In this document: positions 42,019 to 51,746 of the stretch, in pieces | Numbering within the stretch: position 1 is the stretch's first letter | Layout: the number at the start of each line of letters is the position of its first letter | Origin: Epithemia pelagica | Taxonomy: Eukaryota > Bacillariophyta > Bacillariophyceae > Surirellales > Surirellaceae | NCBI GenBank assembly: GCA_946965045.2 | Contig: OX337228.1 | Coordinates: 1,984,001 to 2,048,000 of the forward strand | DNA: 64,000 bases | Direction of reading: 5' to 3' | Notes under the pieces: generated by a model | Told to the model about the DNA's origin: nothing | Databases searched by the model: none | Seen by the model: the letters and a program-made list of their open reading frames with translations, nothing else | Made by a program: the position numbers and the translations under genes

Positions 42019-43077
42019 CTACCTTGTGATCTTTTCTTCCTTTTCAAAACTTTCTACGCTCGTGAATGAGATTGAAACTCCAGATGGGTCAGTGAATGGT
42101 TCCACCTCGCCCGATCCGTCGCTTGATGGGGTGTACACGACATTCAAAGACTGAAGCACTGGGTTTACAGAAAGCTTTTTCTTTTTGGATGGAAGCAACA
42201 ATATACCCATGGAATTCTTTGACGGCGCCAAGTAAACTGATTTGGCAGGTTGTGGTGGTTCAAACTGACCCAGGCCCTTGGAAGGTCTGGCATATGGATA
42301 TTCTTGTTCCACAAACCCCAACTGTTCGTAGAATGCCTTGGATGCCTCAACATTGGCACAGTTGATGGCGACAAACATGATCGGGTCTGGAGTGAACCCG
42401 ACAATGCCTCGAATTGGCAAGCCCGAGGGCGACACCACATTCACTATACCATATGCGTCCAAGATATTCCCTCCATACTTGACCATTTTTGAAATCCGAT
42501 ATTCAGTCACTCCCACTTGAAGGAAAGCAATATTATCGCCTGGAGCATCGTTTCCCACTCGATATAGTGCATCGGTCGTGCTGCGATCGTAGGAAATTTT
42601 GATAGAAGCATGCCCACCATAGGTATTGAATGAAGAAACAGGAATGGTAAAGTCATCCGGGATAGTCAGCTGCTCTGGGCCAAATCCCATCCAGATGTCT
42701 TCTACTCCACCACTGATTCGCTGACGTAGAACTTCGAAGCCAAAACCTTGGGACAGGAACGACACCATGGCATCTTGCTGAGACTTGTCCGCTACCGTGA
42801 TGGTCAGACCCTGAAGGATAGCATTGGTATCCTCTAGTTCTGGGAGTTTTCCGACAGCTGCGACACTAGCTGAGGGTGAAGACCCGATTAAGAGACTGCC
42901 GCAAACCAACCCATCCAGGAGGATGAACCTTCTTGATGTTCCGACGTTGTGAAGACACACTGACCCCGTTCGTTGTGGAATGGATCTCGCGAACACCCGA
43001 CCTGGTGCTTGAAAGCTACTACAGATTCGCAAATGGAGAAGAAAAAGCGCAAACAGAGGGAGCTTGTGGTTGTGCAT
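42019..43077 (-). CDS. VOC/glyoxalase-like protein, probable thylakoid lumen
   Basis: Single exon, 352 residues from ATG 43077. The leader appears tripartite. A signal peptide (LPLFALFLLHLRICSS) ends before FQAP, the Phe-start of a complex-plastid transit peptide. A basic stretch comes next, then a twin-Arg segment, SRRFILLDGLVCGSLLIG, ending in a lumen-type cleavage region (SVAAVG). The mature part has two VOC-type beta-alpha-beta modules: LQGLTITVADKSQQDAMVSF with GFGFEVLRQR, and MFVAINCANVEASKAFYEQL with GFVEQEYPY. VOC proteins include glyoxalase I and dioxygenases that bind a metal between paired modules. The metal ligands are not certain here, so no reaction is assigned. Confidence 0.8.
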   Translation of the reverse strand: MHNHKLPLFALFLLHLRICSSFQAPGRVFARSIPQRTGSVCLHNVGTSRRFILLDGLVCGSLLIGSSPSASVAAVGKLPELEDTNAILQGLTITVADKSQQDAMVSFLSQGFGFEVLRQRISGGVEDIWMGFGPEQLTIPDDFTIPVSSFNTYGGHASIKISYDRSTTDALYRVGNDAPGDNIAFLQVGVTEYRISKMVKYGGNILDAYGIVNVVSPSGLPIRGIVGFTPDPIMFVAINCANVEASKAFYEQLGFVEQEYPYARPSKGLGQFEPPQPAKSVYLAPSKNSMGILLLPSKKKKLSVNPVLQSLNVVYTPSSDGSGEVEPFTDPSGVSISFTSVESFEKEEKITR

Positions 43078-43194
43078 GACGAAAACAAATCTAACTCTGC
43101 CAACAAGTTAATGACCAAGGGACGTTGCGATACACTGATACCTGATACCTCGTACCTTGTCTCTCGTCGATTGATCGCTTCGGCATTTTCTGTG

Positions 43195-43352
43195 GTCGTG
43201 GGCATGATTCATGATCTGGGTGATGTCATGCGATATCTTTTTCGAGCGACTGGAAGTCTGCTACCCGTGCTATCACCTCCTGATCAAAAGAGTAGGAGTG
43301 CTAGACGAGTAGTCCTACTGAAAATGTAGGGTTCCACGCCCTCGAAAGGATG
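43195..43352. repeat. Left part of duplicated unit, copy 1
   Basis: The 158 bases upstream of the retrotransposon recur almost unchanged further right: 43195-43304 matches 50529-50638, and 43305-43352 matches about 51484-51531, with one visible base difference (GACGAG against GACAAG). This is the left part of a unit of about 248 bp whose right part now lies on the far side of the retrotransposon. Confidence 0.85.
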
Positions 43353-43526
43353 TGAATAAATCCCGCCAACAGGTCGCATATTGGCGGATACATGGTCGCA
43401 TATTGGCGAATATGCATCGCCTACATATGCTTCTATGCATCTAGTTTTCTAGTCATAATTTTGGTCTAGCCACTTGTTGCACGCCGTATACACCGTGTTG
43501 TAGCGTGTAGTGGCAGGATTTATACA
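43353..43526 (+). repeat. 5' LTR
   Basis: This 174-bp repeat starts TGAATAAAT and ends ATTTATACA, so its ends form a near-perfect short inverted repeat. It contains an internal direct repeat, GGTCGCATATTGGCG, twice 22 bases apart. It differs from the 3' copy only in the segment near 43430-43437 (TTCTATG against GCTACG). Confidence 0.95.
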
Positions 43527-43540
43527 GTTTATCAGACCCA

Positions 43541-43622
43541 AACTGCAGAGCCGCAGTGGTTTAGCTGGTAAATGTTTCCTGTTGGCTCGTAGTGCCAGGG
43601 GTTCGAGTCCCCTCAGACTCAG
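43541..43622 (+). other. tRNA-like module with A-box and B-box just inside the 5' LTR
   Basis: Starting about 15 bases after the 5' LTR is a segment that looks like a tRNA gene. TGGTTTAGCTGG at 43557-43568 fits the Pol III A box. GGTTCGAGTCC at 43600-43610 is a perfect B box, inside a five-pair T arm (AGGGG/CCCCT). A hairpin TTGGC/GCCAG with a seven-base loop sits between them. However, the acceptor ends do not pair beyond three bases and the loop lacks U33, so it does not fold as a standard tRNA. It may be a degenerate tRNA captured by the element or a functional mimic. Confidence 0.5.
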
Positions 43623-44295
43623 CTTTAAGTTAAGACTCCCAATTTCTGGGGGCCGCCATATTTGGGGTGTATGTTACAAGACGTTTCCCCGCTGGTAAGA
43701 AGTGCATTTTCTCAAGAGAGGTCGTTCATAGCATGAGTGCTTTCACCGCTTAGTTCATACGCTATATGCCAAATGGACGGGGGAACGGATACGTGTCTTT
43801 TACCTAACTCACCAACTATGCTAGCTAAGCTATGCATTATGTGAAACTCCTTGGAGTCTTGCTCTCTGCCTTTTGCCCGTACTGGCAGCGGCTGATCACC
43901 GCTTGGGAGTGTTCGCGCTAAGCTACTCGTCACAGTATGCTTGCGGCACTACTTATAGTTCACACTCGTGATGTGTGACCCATGGCACTCTCCCACGTGA
44001 CGGGGAGCACTCGCTTAAGTGAGCGATTGTTTTGGTAATCTTTTCTCCATACATGAAAATATAGATACCTCCTTTTGCACTGTGCCGACGCACACGTCAT
44101 AAGTATTTGTTCTCTGCCGACTGCAGCGCAAACGCAAGTCGACACTACTTGTGCACCTTAATTCCAGGTAGAATCGCGAAATCTGCGATCTACATCACCT
44201 TTTGGCAATGCCTCCACACTTCTGTGTTTTTTGCCTGTGTTTTGCTCTGAACCTCTCCTGCTTCTGGCTCTCTTGCTTTCCTTTTGCCTTCCACC

Positions 44296-45747
44296 ATGTC
44301 TTCATCTACTGCCCCTGAAAATCCCAAGGAAGATTTCAAGGCTGCCGTTAAACGCTGTGGATACAATGATGCCACCGTTACCTACATCATTGAGCAGGGT
44401 TTTGATGATGCTCAATCGTTCATGACTGTTGCGGTCCATCAAGTGCTGTCGATGTTGAAGATGATGGCGAAGACCCCTCCAGAGAACGGGGCCTTTCCCT
44501 TCAGTGCTAACCTGCAGCTCCACGGCTTCCGCATGTGACTCGAATACCGTTCGTCTCGTGGTCAGGCTCTTAAAGTCTCACTTTTCTCTGATCCGCCCCT
44601 GATCAAGAAATGGACCAAACGTACCCAGGAACTGTTTGCACTCAACAAGGAAGTTGCCTCCGATGAACTGACCCCACCGAAAGAGTTGACTTCGTTTACT
44701 CAGTGGGAGGTGTTTAACGATGCCTTGCTCACGTTCCTCGCACAGCATCGCAATCCCACAACGGGAGTCCCTTTGACATACGTCCTTCGTGAAACTAAGC
44801 CTGTCGGTTCTGAAGCAAGGAATGCTGCCTACGATACTATCGATGACGATTTGATTGCTACTACTATCCTGCAAGGTGATCAGTATGCCCTTGACAATCA
44901 ACGCGTCTTCACACTGATGAAACCTTTTCTTGTTGGCGGACCTGGCCTGACGTTCATCAAGCCACACCAAAAGAAGAAGGACGGCCGTGAGGCTTATCTT
45001 GCGTTGACTCGCCAAGCTACTGGAACAGCAGCTGTCACCATCCGCAAGAAAGAAGCATACGCTGCTATTGCCGACGCGAAGTTTACAGGCCGCGGTCGTT
45101 TCTCGTATCAACAATATGTTCACCGCCATCAGAAAGCTCATAATACGTTGGCTGAACTTGATGAACCCGTTGCCGAAACCAAAAAGGTAACCGATTTCCT
45201 CAAAGGTATATCGGATCCCTCTTTGGCGGCGGGAAAGACGGTCGTCAATGGTGACGCAGCAAAGCTTTCTGATTTTGAAGCATGCCAGCAGTATTTTGGC
45301 ACGTTGATTGCTGCATCCCGTACCGACAAGACCAATGACGAGAATCGAAAGATTGCTGGTGTGGGTACGACTAAGACTAGTGGAAAGAAGAATGGTCGTA
45401 ACAAGCAGAATAAGAAGAAGACACGTCATTACAGTTTGGATGAATGGCGCAAGCTCTCTGATGAAGAGAAGGCCGAAATCCTCCGTGCCCGTAAAGAACA
45501 GAAAGACAACGAACAGAAAGACGCTAATGGAAAGCGCAAGGCCGGAGCCGTGCGAACTGAAGATGAAAATGGCTCTCGCAAGTTGAGTAAAACTGAAACT
45601 CCAAAGTCTGATGACATGAAATTGGAGACCACTGACCTGGATGGCAACGACGCGCCGAACCATTCCGAGCCTGATCCTCCTGTTGCTGATGAAGCGACTG
45701 TTCCCAAAACCTCAGCCGGAAACAGTTTCGGACGCTTTTGCCCATAG
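44296..45747 (+). CDS. Retrotransposon gag-like protein with one in-frame stop
   Basis: The frame starts at ATG 44296 (CCACCATGT). After 80 codons a single TGA interrupts it at 44536-44538; the same frame then stays open to TAG 45745-45747, with matching codon use on both sides. The product is a basic, coiled protein with parts such as TQWEVFNDALLTFLAQHRNP and a Lys-rich patch (SGKKNGRNKQNKKKTRHYSL). The C-terminal region SLDEWRKLSDEEKAEILRAR is of the kind found in diatom copia gag proteins. No CCHC zinc knuckle is visible. It would package element RNA. The stop may be a recent mutation, since neighbouring LTRs are nearly identical. Confidence 0.8.
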
Positions 45748-45748
45748 T

Positions 45749-48700
45749 AAAAAAGGATCTACAAAGCCGCACAACCCTGATGAAACCAAGGAGCCTACAA
45801 CTGCCGTTGCGAAAGCTGCCCTTGCTGATAAGGCCACAAAGCAGACCTGAGGCTGTGTGCCCAGTGATGAAATTGATAAAACAAATCTTATCCGTCCACA
45901 TTTCTCACTTGTAGGCACCCCTACCTTCAGCTTAGCCTTTGCACACCGTTTATGTGCTGCCGTATCACAGTCCCATACCACTGATCCGATTGATCTGACA
46001 TGTGAAATGGACTCGCATGCTGACACTTGTTGTGTTGGTCGCAACTTTGTGAAATTTAGGGAACCTGACCGTTACATCACTGTTTCCCCATTCTCAGAGG
46101 AATATAAACCCCTCGAGCGTATCCCCGTCACCACGACCGCCACTGTCTGGACTGATGCCCACAACAATAGTTATCTATTGCTGTTTCACGAGTCGTTATT
46201 CTTCGGGGACCGATTGTCCCAATCATTGATTTGTCCCAATCAACTGCGTTCAAACGGCCTCATTGTCCATGATGTGCCGCGTCAGTTTGACCCTTACAGC
46301 ACACACAGCATTCGTATTCCCGATGCTGACCTGACCATTCCTCTAGAAATGTCCGGTGTTATCTCTGGCTTCGCGACCACGAAGCCAACCCCGGAGGAGC
46401 TCGAGTCGCTCCCACGGATAGTCATGACTGCTGATTCGGTGTGGCACCCTCATTCGTCCACCTTTGCTGCCGCGGAGGAGAAAGCCAATGCATCCAATGC
46501 ATCTGCTGTCCGCCAAGTTGATCCGAATTCGATTGCCGCATCCTGTGTCCCGCGGTTGGTTGCTGCCGTCCGATCATACGACGAAACCTATGGCTATTGC
46601 ATGGAACTTGAGAATGACGAGGATGAACTATGCAACCGCTTAGTTGCTGCCGTTCGAGTGTCCCATCCACCAAGTGCCAAGGACACTGTGGACATTGAGG
46701 ACCTTGATCCCGACGAATACTTTCTCAAAGCCGTTAAGTCTGCTTCGTCACGACCAACGAAAGCCGTAAAAGTCTTGCCATCTTCTTCTAAGACTGTACT
46801 TGATCCCCAGACCTTGTCTTCTCGATGGAATGTCGGCCTTACTAAGGCCAAGAAGACTTTACAAGTGACAACCCAGGCTGGGGTCCGAAATGTCCTTGTC
46901 CCATCCGAACGCAAGGTCCGAAAGAAAGCTCCATGGCTCAAATTCCCGAATGTCAAGGGACGATGGTTTTGCGACGAGATGTTCTCCAAGTGCCCATCGC
47001 TTGATCTTCACACGGGTGCTTCCGTATTTACTGATGGAAAGGGCTATGATTTTGTCTATCCCTGGAAATCAAAGAAGCAACACCCTGAAGGTCTGATGTC
47101 CCTTATCCAGAATGTCGGAATTCCTCAGACGTTAATTTCTGATGGTGCGCAAGAGCTATTTCATGGACGTTCTCGTGAGATCTGTAATGAGTACCGTATC
47201 AAACAAGAAGTGACCGTCCCATACAGTCAATGGCAGAATGCCGCCGAAGCGAGCATCTGTGAGTTGAAGAAAGGTGTTATTAGGAAGTTACGTCAAACTG
47301 GTGCACCACGACGCACATGGTCCTATGCGCTGAAGTGGGTTGCCTCCGTCCGCCAGTTAACTGCCTCTGATATCCCTGAACTTAATGGACAAACGCCATT
47401 TGAACACGTTCTTGGATCGACACCCGACATCTCTCCCATGGCTTTGTTTGATTTCTATCAACCTGTATACTATTATACGCCGTCGCATGACTTCCCTCAT
47501 GAGCGTAAATGTATTGGGCGCTGGCTTGGTCTTGCCGATGACTGTATTGATGACATGGCTTTCAACGTCTTGACAGAGAAAGGTCGAGTTATTGTCCGAA
47601 AAGATGTGTGGGCAATCCCTGACGACGATATAAAAAATCCCACAATCCGTCAACAACTGGAAGTCTATGATGGTCTTATCAAGACTCTCCTCGTGGATAC
47701 ATCGCCGTCTTCCGATGAAGATGCCGCCAACGTTTCCCCTGATCCACCCGATGATTTCTTTGGAGAAGACGAAAGTGAATCTCTCTTTCCTGCTGCTCTT
47801 GACTCCGATACACCTCTCCCTGATGCTGACGACTACACTCCGGAGGAGTTAGACGAATATCTCACAGCCGAAGTCATGCTGCCGCATGGCGGGGACCAGG
47901 CCAGAGCCAAGATCATAGGCCGCTCCAAAGATGAACATGGCCGACCAATTGGCAAACGTGATCCAAATCCAATCTTAGACACACGTTTCTATGACGTGCT
48001 GTATCCCGATGGATCGACCGAATCTCTTGCTGCCAATCTCATTGCCGAGAACCTTTACTCTCAAGTCGACACTGAGGGCAACTCCTATGCCATTGTAAAG
48101 GATATCATTGGACATCGCAAAACCAAGGACGCTGTCCTCCGAACGGATCCGGACTGGTTGAATGGCCGTAAACGCCATACAACCGTTGGTTGGGAACATG
48201 AGTGTGAACTCTCCGATGGTTCTACTGTTTGGATCCCTCTCAAAGATCTCAAAAACGATTCGCCTGTACAACTAGCCGAATATGCTGTTGCGGCGGGGCT
48301 TGCCAAAGAACCGGCCTATGCCTGGTGGGTTCCACATACGTTACGCAAACGTGGTGTGATTCTTGCGAAAGTAAAATCTCGCTATTGGAAACGTACCCAC
48401 AAATATGGTATTGAACTGCCCAAAACCGTTCAAGAAGCTCTTGAGATTGATCGTCGAACGGGGACTGATTTCTGGCGGAAAGCCATCAAAAAGGAGATGA
48501 AAGATGTTCGCATTGCCTTTGAATTCCGTGCTGATGACAAAGTACCAATTGGATACAAACATATCCCATGTCATATGGTCTTTGATATCAAGTCTGATCT
48601 TCGCCGTAAAGCCCGACTGGTTGCCGGCGGGCATAAGACTGATCCACCGAAGGAATCCACGTACTCCAGTGTTGTATCCCGTGATAGCGTACGAATTGCA

Positions 48701-50107
48701 TTCACTATCGCTGCCCTTAATGGCCTGGACGTGTTGGCCGGGGACGTACAAAATGCATACCTCAATGCACCCACAAAAGAGCGAACTTATATTACGGCGG
48801 GACTAGAATTTGGTCCCGAAAACATTGGCCGACCTGCACTGATTGTTCGTGCTCTGTATGGTTTGAAGAGTTCTGCTGCTCGTTGGCGTGATCACATTGC
48901 CGCAACACTTTGTGAAATGAAGTTCAAAAGTTGCTTGGCTGACCCTGATGTCTGGCTTCGACCTCAAGTCCGACCATCTGATGGGTTCCAATACTATGAG
49001 TATGTACTTGTCTACATAGACGACATACTCTGTGTCAGTCATGATCCGCGATCGATCATGAATGATCTGGAAAAAGGGTATACAATCAAACCCGAGAGTA
49101 TTAAAGACCCAGACGAATACTTGGGATCTGAGATTCGACACTATACCATACCAGATACTGACGATCCTGAGAACAAACCCCGATGGGCCATGTCCTCCGA
49201 CAAATATGTTAAACGTGCCATATCTGAAATTGAGACCGAACTGTCTAAAGTTGGCCAAAAGCTACAGACACGAGTCTCAACTCCGCTTGCCACTGGGTAT
49301 CGTCCTGAGATCGACTCATCTCCTGAACTGGACCCCCGACGTGCAAATTACTGTCAGGGACTAATTGGTATCCTTCGTTGGGTTGTGGAACTTGGTCGTA
49401 TCGATATCATTGTTGCCGTATCACAACTGTCCCGATATCTAGCTATGCCACGTGAAGGACACCTCGAACAAGCCTTGCACATTTTTGCATACCTAAAAGC
49501 GCATGGACGTTCCACCCTAGTGTTCGACGACACAACTCCGACCTTCGACGAGGATCGTTTCTTCCAGGCAGACTGGTCTGAATACTACCCTGATGCTAGT
49601 GACCCTTTGCCGCCCAATATGCCACCACCTCGTGGACGGGCTGTTACCACAACTTGTTTTGTTGATGCCGATCACGCTGGTTGTCTTGCTACGCGTCGCT
49701 CACAAACTGGTATTCTTATGTTCTTACAACGAGCACCTATCTTGTGGTATTCCAAACGACAGAGTACTGTTGAGACATCAACATTTGGCTCCAAATTTGT
49801 CGCAATGAAGACTGCCATCGAACAGATAGAGGGTTTCCGTTACAAGTTGAGAATGATGGGCATTCCACTTGATGGCGAAACCAATGTGTTCTGTGATAAT
49901 GAATCTGTGTTCAAGAGTGCAACCATGCCTGAAGTCACTCTGAAGAAGAAACACAATGCGATTGCTTACCATTGCACACGTGAGGCACAAGCCGCCAACA
50001 TTGTGCGTATCGCCTGGGAAGAAGGTGAAACCAATCTTGCGGACCTGCTGACAAAATCGTTACCAGGACCCCGATTGCGTTTTCTAGCACAACGCGTTTT
50101 GTGGTGA
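45749..50107 (+). CDS. Copia-type pol polyprotein
   Basis: The frame is +1 relative to gag. It overlaps the gag end (open from about 45641), has one TGA at 45848-45850, and then runs uninterrupted for ~1,415 codons. In order: an aspartic protease region (CEMDSHADTCCVGRNF), an integrase core (SVFTDGKGYDFVYPW, LISDGAQELF, NAAEASICELKKG, with about 34 residues between the second Asp and the Glu), and reverse transcriptase (KARLVAGGHKTDPP, LAGDVQNAYLNAP, YVLVYIDDILCVSHD). RNase H follows (TCFVDADHAGCLATRRSQTG, VFCDNESV). The order integrase before reverse transcriptase defines copia. The catalytic Asp pair in YIDD is intact. Confidence 0.93.
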
Positions 50108-50261
50108 TTACATGATCGAATTCATTGTCCTCACACCCCTCTTTTATTGTCCGAATAGACACCCCTCTTAATTGAGAAAAAATAGTCCTGATGGACCGGC
50201 CTCTGCTGAAACAAGTCGTGGGCGACCTAGTCGAAATGCTTCCGATCTAGCTCGCGGGGAC

Positions 50262-50435
50262 TGAATAAATCCCGCCAACAGGTCGCATATTGGCGGATAC
50301 ATGGTCGCATATTGGCGAATATGCATCGCCTACATATGCTGCTACGCATCTAGTTTTCTAGTCATAATTTTGGTCTAGCCACTTGTTGCACGCCGTATAC
50401 ACCGTGTTGTAGCGTGTAGTGGCAGGATTTATACA
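50262..50435 (+). repeat. 3' LTR
   Basis: This second copy of the 174-bp LTR is identical to the first at 172 positions. The bases just before it (CTCGCGGGGAC) are only a weak polypurine tract. Confidence 0.95.
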
Positions 50436-50439
50436 GATG

Positions 50440-50529
50440 TGCACAACAACGAAAACCGCGCAATGGCGAGGTGGAAAAAACAAAAGGTTGACGACTGTGG
50501 GATTTGAACCCAAGCCTCCGAAGAGAATG
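50440..50529. repeat. Right part of duplicated unit, copy 1
   Basis: This continues the unit split by the retrotransposon. It matches about 51532-51621 with one visible difference (CCCAAGCC against CCCACGCC). It ends abruptly at GAAGAGAATG, where the second copy of the unit begins with GTCGTGGGCATG, which marks the tandem junction. Confidence 0.85.
50489..50529 (-). pseudogene. Truncated 3' fragment of tRNA-Leu
   Basis: The minus strand repeats the acceptor 3' strand, T arm and variable arm of the complete tRNA at 51581-51746, then breaks off before the anticodon stem. One T-stem base differs. It was made by the tandem duplication and cannot fold as a tRNA. Confidence 0.85.
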
Positions 50530-50638
50530 TCGTGGGCATGATTCATGATCTGGGTGATGTCATGCGATATCTTTTTCGAGCGACTGGAAGTCTGCTACCC
50601 GTGCTATCACCTCCTGATCAAAAGAGTAGGAGTGCTAG
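50529..50638. repeat. Left part of duplicated unit, copy 2
   Basis: Near-identical to 43195-43304, the sequence upstream of the VOC gene, including the segment GATCTGGGTGATGTCATGCG. It ends with CTAG, the target duplicated by the TIR element that follows. Confidence 0.88.
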
Positions 50639-51479
50639 TGTCTATTCTACCCCTGTACTCATATGAGGACAAATCCTCATATGAGTACACTTTCAAAAGA
50701 AGAATATCAAATCAATCATGTACTCCTAAGTGGTTTTTAAGTTCAGATTCGTAATCTCCATACTTGAAAACGTACCCCGTGGTATTCTCATGGTTTAATT
50801 GTGATGAGTAGTGACGATACAGTATCAAAAACAGAATTCATCCATGTTGGAGCGATGGTGATTTTCTAAACTGAGTGTTTGGAGGGGATAAAACAGAAGA
50901 CAATCAACCTGATGAGTGTTATTATCCCTAGTGATGATGACCAGTTGTCCTTTGCCTGATTGAGGCATCAAATTGAGAGAATTCAGCCAAAACAAGCCTA
51001 CATCACCACAGAGGAAAATTCTGAGACCGTAACAGCATTCGACACCAATACAGGGTCAAATGCGGCGTCTGAGCCTCCTGCACCCCAACAGTTCATGTAC
51101 AGAAAGCACAGACACCTTCAGGGAACCAGGAAAGTGCAGTGGGAGACTCAAATCCGCCAATGTATGTGAGGACAGTTGATTTCCCTCGACAAAATGGTTG
51201 GATTTGCCCTACATAAACTGGATGGATGCATTTTCCAACACACGTAGTGTCTTGCCACATAAACATAGAACATAATGGTTGATTGTGGTCTATTACTTTT
51301 CTATTTTAGTTGTTCATTTTTTTGGTAGAACGGCAGATTCCCATGGTTGGGTTACATTTTTTGTCGATAGCTTCGTACAAAAGCTACTGTGGTCTACGTA
51401 GATATGATTTTAGTAGGATTGTCCTCATATGAGGACAAGCGCTGTCCTCATATGAGGACAAACCGGCGTAGAATAGACA
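50639..51479. mobile_element. Non-autonomous TIR element (MITE-like) with CTAG target duplication
   Basis: 841 bp, with perfect 12-base terminal inverted repeats TGTCTATTCTAC / GTAGAATAGACA and CTAG on both sides (50635-50638 and 51480-51483). The unoccupied site is preserved at 43299-43310 (GTGCTAGACGAG), so the insertion boundaries are exact. Subterminal palindromes are striking: a 16-bp perfect stem with loop CAAA at 50654-50689 near the left end, and GTCCTCATATGAGGAC twice near the right end (51421-51436 and 51444-51459). No protein of transposase size is encoded. The family is not recognised. Confidence 0.85.
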
Positions 51480-51621
51480 CTAGACAAGTAGTCCTACTGA
51501 AAATGTAGGGTTCCACGCCCTCGAAAGGATGTGCACAACAACGAAAACCGCGCAATGGCGAGGTGGAAAAAACAAAAGGTTGACGACTGTGGGATTTGAA
51601 CCCACGCCTCCGAAGAGAATG
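51480..51621. repeat. Right part of duplicated unit, copy 2
   Basis: Matches 43301-43352 followed by 50440-50529. This copy keeps the uninterrupted sequence at the retrotransposon target (AAGGATGTGCACAAC) and runs on into the intact tRNA gene, so it or its parent is the original arrangement. Confidence 0.85.
51567..51577 (-). terminator. Pol III terminator T-runs after tRNA-Leu
   Basis: On the minus strand, four bases after the discriminator base, come TTTT, then G, then TTTTTT. T-runs of four or more are the normal RNA polymerase III stop. Confidence 0.75.
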
Positions 51622-51746
51622 GATCCTGATTCCACCTGCAGGTGAGGGGAGGTTTCGATGCTCGTGAGCAGTGGCCAGATGACATTCAACAAGTAGAGCT
51701 ACTGCTGCAATATACTTACCACCTTAGACCGCTCGGTCAAGCCGTC
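51581..51746 (-). tRNA. tRNA-Leu(CAG) with an 84-nt insertion/intron between positions 26 and 27
   Basis: Exon 1 is 51746-51720 and exon 2 is 51635-51581. Joined, they give an 82-nt class II tRNA: acceptor GACGGCT/AGTCGTC, D stem ACC/GGT, anticodon stem GTGGA/TCCAT, loop ATCAGGA with U33 and anticodon CAG, variable arm CTC-TTCG-GAG, T stem GTGGG/CCCAC with loop TTCAAAT, and discriminator A as in tRNA-Leu. The intervening 84 nt begin GTAAGTAT and end CCTGCAG, spliceosome-like borders. The insertion is not at the canonical 37/38 site. The junction can shift by up to three bases because GGTGG occurs at both ends. Without removal, the anticodon stem cannot form. Oligo-T follows the 3' end. Confidence 0.82.

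Larger units (their letters stand above)
43353..50435 (+). mobile_element. Ty1/copia LTR retrotransposon (CoDi-like), degraded but young
   Basis: The element is 7,083 bp and is bounded by two 174-bp LTRs that differ at only two positions. The flanks carry a 4-bp GATG duplication, or 5-bp GATGT if the first T is shared. The uninterrupted form of the target is present at about 51527-51545 (AAGGATGTGCACAAC). Between the LTRs lie a tRNA-like module, a gag frame and a long pol frame. Domain order is protease, integrase, reverse transcriptase, RNase H, which defines Ty1/copia. Gag has one in-frame TGA, pol is in the +1 frame relative to gag, and a further TGA lies near 45848. It is therefore unlikely to be active as assembled unless these are recoded or sequence errors. 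Confidence 0.95.

Noticed and set aside
43541-43622. Calling the module after the 5' LTR a functional tRNA gene
   Set aside because: Acceptor strands do not pair beyond three bases and the anticodon loop lacks U33. It is kept only as a tRNA-like module.
51636-51719. Treating the 84-nt segment as an ordinary 37/38 tRNA intron
   Set aside because: Placing it in the anticodon loop gives no paired anticodon stem. The fold works only with the junction next to position 26.
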